Source: Mycoplasmatota bacterium (GTDB taxonomy: Bacteria > Bacillota_I > Bacilli_A > RF39 > UBA660). Taken from it: a stretch of DNA of 40,712 bases. Position 1 is the stretch's first letter. The number at the start of each line of letters is the position of its first letter. The translations under genes were made by a program, and so were the position numbers. Positions 29,148 through 37,018 of the stretch are shown here, piece by piece. Location of the stretch: assembly GCA_022768045.1 (NCBI GenBank), contig JALEND010000020.1:1-40712 (forward strand), written 5' to 3'. The notes beneath the pieces are model-generated. The model was not told the DNA's origin, made no database searches, and worked only from the letters and a program-made list of their open reading frames with translations.

Positions 29148-29786
29148 ATGAAATATAACGTTGTAAAAGATGCAGATAATATTTTAAATAGTAGTTCATA
29201 CTTAGTTAAAGATCCAAGTAAGTATAAAAATAAATGGCATGATTTATTTGGCAATAAAAATCCTATATGTTTAGAACTTGGTATGGGAAGAGGATCATTT
29301 ATCATAGATATGGCTCTTAGTAATCCTAATATTAATTATATTGGTCTTGAGCTTGATAAGGGTCAGTGTGCAACAGCTGTTAAAAATATAAGCGGAAGAA
29401 GTATTAAGAATTTAAAAATGATATGTGCAAATGCTAATGATATTATAAGTTTTTTTGGAAAGGAAATTGATACAATTTATTTAACTTTTTCAGAACCATG
29501 GCCAAAAAAACAAGATGCTACTAAAAGATTTACTAATGTGTCATATCTAAAATTATATGATAGAATATTTAAAAAGAATAAACATATAATACTTAAGACT
29601 GATAATAAAATACTTTTTGCATCTGCAATTGAAAGTTTAAGTGATTACTGGTATACATTTGATGTAGTAAGTTTAGATTTACATAATGATGAAAGAAAAA
29701 TTAAAAATATTATGACTGATTTTGAAAAGCAGTATTATAAAGAAAAAAGACAAATATATTACTTTGATGCTTCTTTTAAAGGATAG
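29148..29786 (+). CDS. trmB: tRNA (guanine-N7-)-methyltransferase
   Basis: PICLELGMGRGSFI, YIGLELD, IYLTFSEPWPKKQDATKRFTN. Confidence 0.93.
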   Translation: MKYNVVKDADNILNSSSYLVKDPSKYKNKWHDLFGNKNPICLELGMGRGSFIIDMALSNPNINYIGLELDKGQCATAVKNISGRSIKNLKMICANANDIISFFGKEIDTIYLTFSEPWPKKQDATKRFTNVSYLKLYDRIFKKNKHIILKTDNKILFASAIESLSDYWYTFDVVSLDLHNDERKIKNIMTDFEKQYYKEKRQIYYFDASFKG

Positions 29787-29807
29787 TAAAGTAAAAGGTG
29801 ATAAAAA

Positions 29808-30305
29808 ATGAATAATAAAACTAAAAAAATAATTTCAATAATAGGTGCAACAGCTATTATGACAGGTGCTTTTTCATACATAACTCCAACGATTATTAAT
29901 AATGAAAAGTACGTGGATTCTGATGATAAAAACTTAAGTAATAATGACTATTTATTTATATCAGATTCTATTATATTTGATGATGATTTTAATAAAAAAG
30001 TGTTTTATGTACAAAAAAATGAAAAAGAAGAGTTTCTATCATTAAATAGTAATGTTAAAGGATATACATGTCTTGGTGTATATTCTTCTATGAGTTCTGC
30101 TGATGCCGTTTTATATAAAGTATCAAATGTTAATAATAAAATAGAATTTAAAGTACTAAGTTATGATGATTTAGAAAATAATAAATTAAATGATAATGAG
30201 AAAATATATGTTATAGATGATGCTGCACCTTCATATGTAAAAGAAAATACTTTTATACCAAGTGATAGCATTAAACAAATAGGTAGTTCTAAAGTTCTAA
30301 AGTAG
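29808..30305 (+). CDS. Hypothetical membrane-anchored protein, copy A of a tandem pair
   Basis: N-terminal TM plus VFYVQKNEK...VKGYTCLGVYSS...LSYDDLENNKLNDNEKIYVIDDAAPSYV..IPSDSIKQI, paralogous to the next ORF. Confidence 0.7.
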   Translation: MNNKTKKIISIIGATAIMTGAFSYITPTIINNEKYVDSDDKNLSNNDYLFISDSIIFDDDFNKKVFYVQKNEKEEFLSLNSNVKGYTCLGVYSSMSSADAVLYKVSNVNNKIEFKVLSYDDLENNKLNDNEKIYVIDDAAPSYVKENTFIPSDSIKQIGSSKVLK

Positions 30306-30329
30306 TCCATAAAAGGTGGACTTTTTTAG
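30303..30329 (+). terminator. Rho-independent terminator between tandem paralogs
   Basis: agtcca-taaaagg-tggacttttttag. Confidence 0.6.
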
Positions 30330-30371
30330 TCTTTAATTGTATAATAAGTAGCATTTATGAGGTGAAGTATT

Positions 30372-30878
30372 ATGAATAAGAATAAGAAGAAAACTATTTC
30401 TGTTTTACTTAGTATATCTATACTAGCTACAGTAAGTGGTACAACAGTATATGAGGTTATGAATAATAAAAATGTAAAAAGAGATGTTAATAGATTTTTT
30501 CAGTCTACTTTTTTAAGTGTTGATTATGCAGCTTTAGATGGAATTTCATATGAAGATTTTGATTATGGTAAAAAAGATTATTATGTGTTAGAAAAAAATA
30601 ACAAGCTAATTATTTCTGATAAAAAGAAAGTAGATGGGTATAAGCTTTTAGGAGAGTATAATTCTACTAACTCTTGTGAAGAAGTGTTTTACTTTGGATA
30701 TAGTACTGATGATGGAGAAACAACTTCATATCAAACGTTAAGCTACGATGACTTAGAAAAAGATGATCATAAAATATTTAATACTTTAGAAGAAAACGAA
30801 GTTGTAGTTATAGATGAAAATTCTCCTGATAATGTTAGTGCATACGTTCCAAAGTGTAGTATTAAAAAAATAAAATAA
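30372..30878 (+). CDS. Hypothetical membrane-anchored protein, copy B of a tandem pair
   Basis: N-terminal TM plus DYYVLEKNNK...VDGYKLLGEYNS...LSYDDLEKD...ENEVVVIDENSPDNV..VPKCSIKKI. Confidence 0.7.
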   Translation: MNKNKKKTISVLLSISILATVSGTTVYEVMNNKNVKRDVNRFFQSTFLSVDYAALDGISYEDFDYGKKDYYVLEKNNKLIISDKKKVDGYKLLGEYNSTNSCEEVFYFGYSTDDGETTSYQTLSYDDLEKDDHKIFNTLEENEVVVIDENSPDNVSAYVPKCSIKKIK

Positions 30879-30890
30879 GATGGTGATAAA

Positions 30891-31571
30891 ATGATTACAA
30901 ATGATAAAAGAGAATATTATATGGAAGTTGATAGAAACTATTATAATGATATAAAAACAATATATAAGTATGAGGATGCTATTTGTAGTAATAGCGTTTT
31001 TTATACTGATAGTAAGAACGTAAACATAATAGAAGGTGCTGTTATAAAAAAGGGTTGCTTAAACTACTTAATAATGAAAAAAGATGGTAACTTTTTAGAG
31101 TGCGTTATAGTTAAAAGAAAAGATAATAAATTTAATAAAAAAGGGTATGTTAAAATAGAGGATAATGGTTCGTTAGCTTATTTTATAGACTTAAATAAGA
31201 AGTACTTAATAGATGCTGATTTAGCTAAATATGAATATTTTATACCTACTAATTTATTTCATAAAATCTTTAAATTATATAAACAAAATAATGAAAAAGA
31301 TGAAAAGCTTAAATTTGGTAATGTGGTTTATATAAATGATTCTAATCAAATAGTTGTGCTTCAAAAAGAAAGATTTATATACACATGTCCTTTGGATTCG
31401 TTAGAACAATTTAGAGGTTTTAATAGATATTCTACTAGTGATGTGATAATAAATATAGGTGCTTTATCTAAAAATCAAGAAGAAGTATTATTAAAAAAAC
31501 TCGAAAATGCTTTAACTGAAGATAAACATATTCCAAAAAAGATAAAACAAGATGTAAAAAAACTAGTTTAA
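30891..31571 (+). CDS. Hypothetical protein
   Basis: Intact ORF with ggtgat RBS between the paralog pair and obgE. Confidence 0.65.
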   Translation: MITNDKREYYMEVDRNYYNDIKTIYKYEDAICSNSVFYTDSKNVNIIEGAVIKKGCLNYLIMKKDGNFLECVIVKRKDNKFNKKGYVKIEDNGSLAYFIDLNKKYLIDADLAKYEYFIPTNLFHKIFKLYKQNNEKDEKLKFGNVVYINDSNQIVVLQKERFIYTCPLDSLEQFRGFNRYSTSDVIINIGALSKNQEEVLLKKLENALTEDKHIPKKIKQDVKKLV

Positions 31572-31615
31572 ATGTTGTAAAACTGTTATACTTATAGTAA
31601 AGAGGTGATATTTAT

Positions 31616-32884
31616 ATGTTCGTTGATGAAGTTGTGATGGATGTTAAAGCAGGAAATGGTGGAGATGGATGTACTGCTTTTAGAAGAGAAAAATACATAC
31701 CAGATGGTGGGCCTTTTGGTGGTAATGGAGGACGTGGAGCTAACATAGTTTTTAAAACTGATTTAGGTCTTAAGACATTACTTGATTTAAGGTACAATAA
31801 ACTAATTAAAGCTCCTAAGGGTGCTAACGGTATGGGTAAAAATAAAAATGGTCGTGGAGCAGAAGATGTTGTTATAAAAGTACCTTTAGGTACTACTGTA
31901 AGAGATATGGAAACTGGTCTTATTATAGCAGACTTAACTAAGAAAGATGACGTTGCTATAATAGCTCATGGTGGACGTGGTGGAAGAGGTAATACTGCCT
32001 TTGCTACTGCAACTAATCCAGCTCCTAACTTTTCTGAAAACGGAGAACCAGGAGAAGAAAAGAAGATTAAAGTAGAGTTAAGGCTTTTAGCAGACGTAGG
32101 TTTTGTTGGTATGCCTTCAGTTGGTAAGTCAACTATTTTATCTTTGATTTCAGCATCTAAACCAAAGATAGCAGCATATCATTTTACTACGTTATCTCCT
32201 AATTTAGGAGTGGTTAAAACAATTGATAATAGAGTGTTTGTAGCAGCAGATTTACCAGGATTAATTAAGGGTGCATCACTAGGTGAAGGCCTTGGTGATA
32301 AGTTCTTAAAACATGTTCAAAGAACAAGGGTAATTGCACATATAATAGATATGTCAGCACAAGAGGGAAGAGACCCTATAGAAGATTATGAAATAATTAA
32401 TAAGGAATTAGAAGACTTTGATCCAAAGTTAGCTAAGAAACCTCAAGTTATAATAGCAAATAAAATGGATATAGATGGAGCTAATGAAAACTTGAAAAGA
32501 TTTAAGAAAAAATATAATTTGCCAGTATATGAAACAAGTGCAATAACTAATAAAGGACTTGATAAAGCTTTAATAGCAATTGCAGATGAATTAGATAAAA
32601 TAAAAGAAGAACCATTATTTGAAGAAGATGAGTTTGAATCTCACGTATTATATAAGTTTAAAAAGGAAAAACCATTTACCATTACAAGAGATAATGATAT
32701 ATATGTTGTAAAAGGAAAAGACGTAGAAAAATTATTTAAGATGACTAAGTTTACTGATGAAGGGGCAATTCGTTTTGCAAAGAAATTACAACATATGAGT
32801 ATTGATGAAGAGCTCCTTAAGATGGGTGCAAAATATGGTGATAAAGTACAGATAATGGACTTAATATTTGAGTTTAAAGAGTAA
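31616..32884 (+). CDS. obgE: GTPase Obg
   Basis: VMDVKAGNGGDGCTAFRREKYIPDGGPFGGNGGRGANIVF, GFVGMPSVGKSTILSLISASKPKIAAYHFTTLSPNLGVV, DLPGLIKGASLGEGLGDKFLKH. Confidence 0.97.
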   Translation: MFVDEVVMDVKAGNGGDGCTAFRREKYIPDGGPFGGNGGRGANIVFKTDLGLKTLLDLRYNKLIKAPKGANGMGKNKNGRGAEDVVIKVPLGTTVRDMETGLIIADLTKKDDVAIIAHGGRGGRGNTAFATATNPAPNFSENGEPGEEKKIKVELRLLADVGFVGMPSVGKSTILSLISASKPKIAAYHFTTLSPNLGVVKTIDNRVFVAADLPGLIKGASLGEGLGDKFLKHVQRTRVIAHIIDMSAQEGRDPIEDYEIINKELEDFDPKLAKKPQVIIANKMDIDGANENLKRFKKKYNLPVYETSAITNKGLDKALIAIADELDKIKEEPLFEEDEFESHVLYKFKKEKPFTITRDNDIYVVKGKDVEKLFKMTKFTDEGAIRFAKKLQHMSIDEELLKMGAKYGDKVQIMDLIFEFKE

Positions 32885-32918
32885 GTGAAAAAACTAGTTT
32901 AAAAGCTAGTTTTTTTCT
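32885..32918 (+). terminator. Rho-independent terminator after obgE
   Basis: aaaaaactag-tttaaaag-ctagtttttttc. Confidence 0.7.
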
Positions 32919-33000
32919 TTACAATACCTTTTAACATATCTTGTATTTTTATATTATTTATTATAAAATAAAAGTGAATATTAAAAGGAGGTTTGTTTTT

Positions 33001-34797
33001 ATGGATGATAAAGATTTTATTGATGTTTCAGATGACGTAGAAACATTATCTTTTGATGATGAAATATCAGATGAAATAGATGCTATGCTAAGTCAAATTA
33101 TGCCAGAAGAAAAGAAACCTTCTTCTAACTATGAGATATTAAAAGATGAAAAAGTTACGAATAAAAATAGTTTAGATGTATATGTACCTTCTATTAAAGA
33201 CTTTAATATAAAAAGTGAAAGAACACATAAAATAGTAAAAAAAGTTATGATTTATTCTATAATTTTCATACTATTTACATTTGAGTTTTTTATAAATAAA
33301 GCAGGTACTGAGCTTAATAATTTAAGAATATATGCAACTAATAATAATCCTATAATGATAGTTCAAAATAATAAGTATGGATTTATAGATGATAAGGGAA
33401 ATACGCTTGTTAATCCTAAGTATAGTTATGCAACAAATTATGTTAATGGTTATGCGATTATAAAAGATGCAACTAATTTACCTTTAATAATTGATAAAAC
33501 AGGTAAGGAAATAGTTAAAACAGGTACTTATTTTACTTTATATAGAGCAGGTAGTGATATTATTGCAAGTAAGTCTACTAGTGATGGTTTAAAGTATGGA
33601 ATACTTGATTCTAATTTAAATGTAAAACTTAAGTTTACGTATGATTTAATTTCATACCAAGATGATACTTATACTTTTGTAAAAGATAACGTTGTTGGTA
33701 TTTTAAATAACGACGGAAAAGAAATATATTCTTATAAGTTATCTGATACAGATGATAAAGTAATAAATGTAACAGTATCATCAGTAGATAAAAAAAGAAC
33801 TTCTTACGGGGTTGTTAAAGTTAATGGTTCATCAGTAATAATTAATATGACAACTGGTAAGGTAGCTAAAACTCCTACGTTAAATAATATTACTGTTTTA
33901 GATAATAATGTTTTTTATGAAGAAAAAGAAAACGGTAAGAAGGAGTATTATTACATAGAAAATGATAATATAATAGTTGATTCTATATCATATGTTAACT
34001 TGTCTATGAATTCTATAGAAGCGGGTGTTTTAAAGGGCATTAATAATGATTTTACGTATGAGTTTATTAGTACAGCAACAAAAGAGCAAGTAAGTAAAAA
34101 ATTATCTAATGAAGATGCTTATTTTGGAGAAAACGTATTTATATATAAAACATATGATTATAAGAAGAATAAAGTATCATTTAACCTAGTTAGAAATGGT
34201 AAAGTATTTAAGACGATATATGATATAAAAGGAATAAAACAACCATTTAAAAATGGCTTTGCAATAGTAGAATATGATGATAATAAATATGGATATTTAA
34301 ATGAAGAAGGTAACTTCTTAAATGATGTTCATTACATAGAAGCTAAATCATTTGATTCATATGGAGATGCAGTAGCTAAAATGGATACTGGTTATGGTGT
34401 TATAAATAAAAATGGTAATGAAGTTCTTAAGTTTAAGTATAGTAAAATAAAAGAGGCAAATGAAAATTATAAAAAGAATTCATACAGTGATAAAAATACG
34501 GCATATTATGCAGCAAGTATAGATAATTATTACAGCATATATGATAAAAAGGGTAAAAAAATTAATTCTAATAATTATTTAGATGTAATATTTAATGATT
34601 CTTATCCAGTACTTAAAGTATCAAGTAATGGTAATACATATATTTACATTGCAGAAAGTGATAGTAAAATAAATATAGATGATTTAAATACTAATTATAA
34701 GGCGTATAAAAATTACATAGTAATAAATAATAATTATTATAACTATGATGGTAAACTTATTTATGTTAATAAGTCTCGTAGTACGGAAGGAAGCTAA
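33001..34797 (+). CDS. Membrane-anchored WG-repeat-type protein
   Basis: TM near residues 80-95; repeats NKYGFIDDKGNTLVNPKYSYA, DNKYGYLNEEGNFLNDVHYIEAKSF, GYGVINKNGNEVLKFKYSKI. RBS aaaggagg before ATG 33001. Confidence 0.75.
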   Translation: MDDKDFIDVSDDVETLSFDDEISDEIDAMLSQIMPEEKKPSSNYEILKDEKVTNKNSLDVYVPSIKDFNIKSERTHKIVKKVMIYSIIFILFTFEFFINKAGTELNNLRIYATNNNPIMIVQNNKYGFIDDKGNTLVNPKYSYATNYVNGYAIIKDATNLPLIIDKTGKEIVKTGTYFTLYRAGSDIIASKSTSDGLKYGILDSNLNVKLKFTYDLISYQDDTYTFVKDNVVGILNNDGKEIYSYKLSDTDDKVINVTVSSVDKKRTSYGVVKVNGSSVIINMTTGKVAKTPTLNNITVLDNNVFYEEKENGKKEYYYIENDNIIVDSISYVNLSMNSIEAGVLKGINNDFTYEFISTATKEQVSKKLSNEDAYFGENVFIYKTYDYKKNKVSFNLVRNGKVFKTIYDIKGIKQPFKNGFAIVEYDDNKYGYLNEEGNFLNDVHYIEAKSFDSYGDAVAKMDTGYGVINKNGNEVLKFKYSKIKEANENYKKNSYSDKNTAYYAASIDNYYSIYDKKGKKINSNNYLDVIFNDSYPVLKVSSNGNTYIYIAESDSKINIDDLNTNYKAYKNYIVINNNYYNYDGKLIYVNKSRSTEGS

Positions 34798-34799
34798 AA

Positions 34800-34964
34800 A
34801 TGGATGAAAATTTAGAAATGTTAGATGTTTCTGATAATAAAGAAGAAAAGAAAAAAGATTACTTTATGAATTTTATTATGATATCATTAATAGTCTTAGT
34901 AGTATTATTTATAATAGTTTATTTCTTTGGTTATAATTTTTTAAAACCATATATAAAGGTGTAA
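34800..34964 (+). CDS. Small single-TM protein
   Basis: Hand translated: MDENLEMLDVSDNKEEKKKDYFMNFIMISLIVLVVLFIIVYFFGYNFLKPYIKV. Tightly packed between the WG-repeat gene and the sortase gene. Confidence 0.65.
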   Translation: MDENLEMLDVSDNKEEKKKDYFMNFIMISLIVLVVLFIIVYFFGYNFLKPYIKV

Positions 34965-34966
34965 TT

Positions 34967-35575
34967 ATGAGGAAGTTAATAAAAATAGTAGCAGATATTA
35001 TTATATTAGTATGTGTTATAGGACTTTATGTTCTAGCAGCTAAGTTTATATACACTAACTTTAGAGAAAGAAAAAGAAAAGAAATAACTGATGGAATAAT
35101 AGATAAGATAGATAAAAAAATAGATGATATTAAAAAAGAAGATAATAGTCTTCAAACAGAGGCTGATGTAAAATATAATGGAACTCATTATACTGTTCTT
35201 GGTAAATTAAATATCAAGAAGATTAATTTTTATCAACCAATATTAAAAGAAAAGACCAGTTACGCATATAATGTATCTGTTGTAAAAATAAAAGGTCCAG
35301 ACTTAAATGAAGAAGGTAATTTTGTTATAGGTGGACATAATTACATGAGAAAAGTATTCTTTATGAAGATTAATAAACTAACTAAGGGTGATGTAATAAA
35401 CATTACTGATTTAAATGGAAGAAGTATTAATTATTATGTATATGAATATAAGGTAACTTCTGCTGATGATTCTTCTTACTTAAAAGATATAGAAGATGGA
35501 GGAAAATACATTACTTTAGTTACATGTAATTATGGTGGTAAAGAAAGATACATAGTAAAAGCTAAGGCAAAATAA
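34967..35575 (+). CDS. Sortase-family transpeptidase
   Basis: N-terminal TM; NFVIGGHNYMRKVFFMKINKLTKGDVINITD; catalytic YITLVTCNYGGKERYIVKAK. Confidence 0.85.
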   Translation: MRKLIKIVADIIILVCVIGLYVLAAKFIYTNFRERKRKEITDGIIDKIDKKIDDIKKEDNSLQTEADVKYNGTHYTVLGKLNIKKINFYQPILKEKTSYAYNVSVVKIKGPDLNEEGNFVIGGHNYMRKVFFMKINKLTKGDVINITDLNGRSINYYVYEYKVTSADDSSYLKDIEDGGKYITLVTCNYGGKERYIVKAKAK

Positions 35576-35602
35576 AAAAACGTTTTATAACGTTTTTTTT
35601 GG
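35573..35602. terminator. Bidirectional terminator
   Basis: aaaaaaacgtt-ttat-aacgtttttttt between convergent genes. Confidence 0.65.
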
Positions 35603-35857
35603 TAGTTCATAAATGTTTTTAGTCTTTTTAGGTGCAATTATTATTCTACATGGTTTAACTTCTTTATAAACCTTTATTATATTGTCATTTTTATCAGTAG
35701 CAACAACATCTATTTTATCTAACATAAAGAATGTATGAATAGATTTACAATTTCTAAATAAAAGACAGTAATTAATGTTTTTTTTAAACATTAAACCAAA
35801 TAATCTATCTTTAAAACTTTTAGCTTCCTTTACCTTTAAATTATTAAAATTTAGCAT
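35585..35857 (-). CDS. DUF192-family protein
   Basis: KVKEAKSFKDRLFGLMFKKNINYCLLFRNCKSIHTFFMLDKIDVVATDKNDNIIKVYKEVKPCRII matches the DUF192 pattern. Confidence 0.8.
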   Translation of the reverse strand: MLNFNNLKVKEAKSFKDRLFGLMFKKNINYCLLFRNCKSIHTFFMLDKIDVVATDKNDNIIKVYKEVKPCRIIIAPKKTKNIYELPKKTL

Positions 35858-35961
35858 ACTATCACCATACTCATATTATCATATTAATTTTAAAAAGTTA
35901 AGTATTTAAATATCATTAGTTCTGTATATAAAAATAAATTGCGATAACTATAGTATAGTGA

Positions 35962-35988
35962 TTGACAAATTGTTAAAAAAAATATAAA
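35962..35988 (+). promoter_or_regulatory. Candidate sigma-A-type promoter for the pilin-like gene
   Basis: ttgaca followed by an AT-rich spacer and tataaa-like hexamers; position approximate. Confidence 0.35.
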
Positions 35989-36023
35989 CTATAAGTATAT
36001 AAAATAAAGTAGGGTGATTTTAA

Positions 36024-36218
36024 ATGAATAAATTAAATAATAGAGGTCAAGCTTTAGTAGAGTATGTATTAATTATTACACTTATTGTTGTTGTTGCTAT
36101 AAGTGCTGTTAAAATATTTGGAGGTCGTTTAAAAGATTCTATTACTAAGACCTCATGTGAGCTAATTGGTGAAAAGTATCAAGAAGGTAGTAAAGCAGGA
36201 GAAGGAACATGTAAATAG
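36024..36218 (+). CDS. Flp/type IVb pilin-like small protein
   Basis: MNKLNNRG|QALVEYVLIITLIVVVAISAVKIFGG: Gly cleavage position, Glu+5 and Tyr+6, hydrophobic helix. Confidence 0.75.
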   Translation: MNKLNNRGQALVEYVLIITLIVVVAISAVKIFGGRLKDSITKTSCELIGEKYQEGSKAGEGTCK

Positions 36219-36255
36219 GCCATCTAGGTCTTTTTTTGTACAAAGGAGGAAATAT

Positions 36256-36939
36256 ATGTCTAAAATATTAAAATCAAGTGGTAGAGGTAGTTTAATTGTT
36301 TTATCAGGACCATCTGGTTGTGGTAAACAGTCTGTATGTGAAAGATTAAATGAGTATAATAATAATTTTTGGGTATCGGTATCTTGTACTACTAGAAAGC
36401 CTAGATTAGGTGATGAAGATGGTATTACGTACTATTTTATAAGTGAAGAAGAATTTAAAAAGAAAATAGATAATGATGAATTCTTAGAGTATAATTATTA
36501 TAACGGAAATTATTATGGAACGCTAAAAGCTAATATAGAAAAATATTTAGAAGAGGGTGTAGATGTTATATTAGAAGTAGATGTTAATGGTGCTCTTTCT
36601 ATTAAACATAAGATAAAAGAAGCTATATTTATCTTCTTAATGCCACCTACTATGAAGGATTTAATATTAAGACTTAAAAAAAGAGGTTCTGAATCTAATG
36701 ATAAAATAATTTCAAGATTTAAAACTGCATATAATGAAATAAATGAAGTATCTAAGTATAATTATGTTATTGTAAATGATGAAGTAGATAATGCTGCTAG
36801 AAAGATGAATTCTATAATAGAAGCACAAAAATGCATGGTAGATAGAATAGAAGAAGTATATTTAGATAACCCAGAAGAAGAAATTCATGAGTTATTAATA
36901 GATAATAAAGAGTTTATAAATAAAGATACTATTATTTAA
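36256..36939 (+). CDS. gmk: Guanylate kinase
   Basis: LIVLSGPSGCGKQSVCERL, VSVSCTTRKPRLGDEDGITYYFISEEEF, LEYNYYNGNYYGTLK. ATG 36256 preceded by aaaggagg. Confidence 0.95.
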   Translation: MSKILKSSGRGSLIVLSGPSGCGKQSVCERLNEYNNNFWVSVSCTTRKPRLGDEDGITYYFISEEEFKKKIDNDEFLEYNYYNGNYYGTLKANIEKYLEEGVDVILEVDVNGALSIKHKIKEAIFIFLMPPTMKDLILRLKKRGSESNDKIISRFKTAYNEINEVSKYNYVIVNDEVDNAARKMNSIIEAQKCMVDRIEEVYLDNPEEEIHELLIDNKEFINKDTII

Positions 36940-36966
36940 AAAGTAATGTTACATTACTTTTTTTGT
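36940..36966 (+). terminator. Rho-independent terminator after gmk
   Basis: aaagtaatg-tta-cattacttttttt. Confidence 0.7.
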
Positions 36967-37018
36967 TTTTTTAAAATAAAAAAATGTTATAATAATAAAG
37001 AATAGGAGATGATATATT

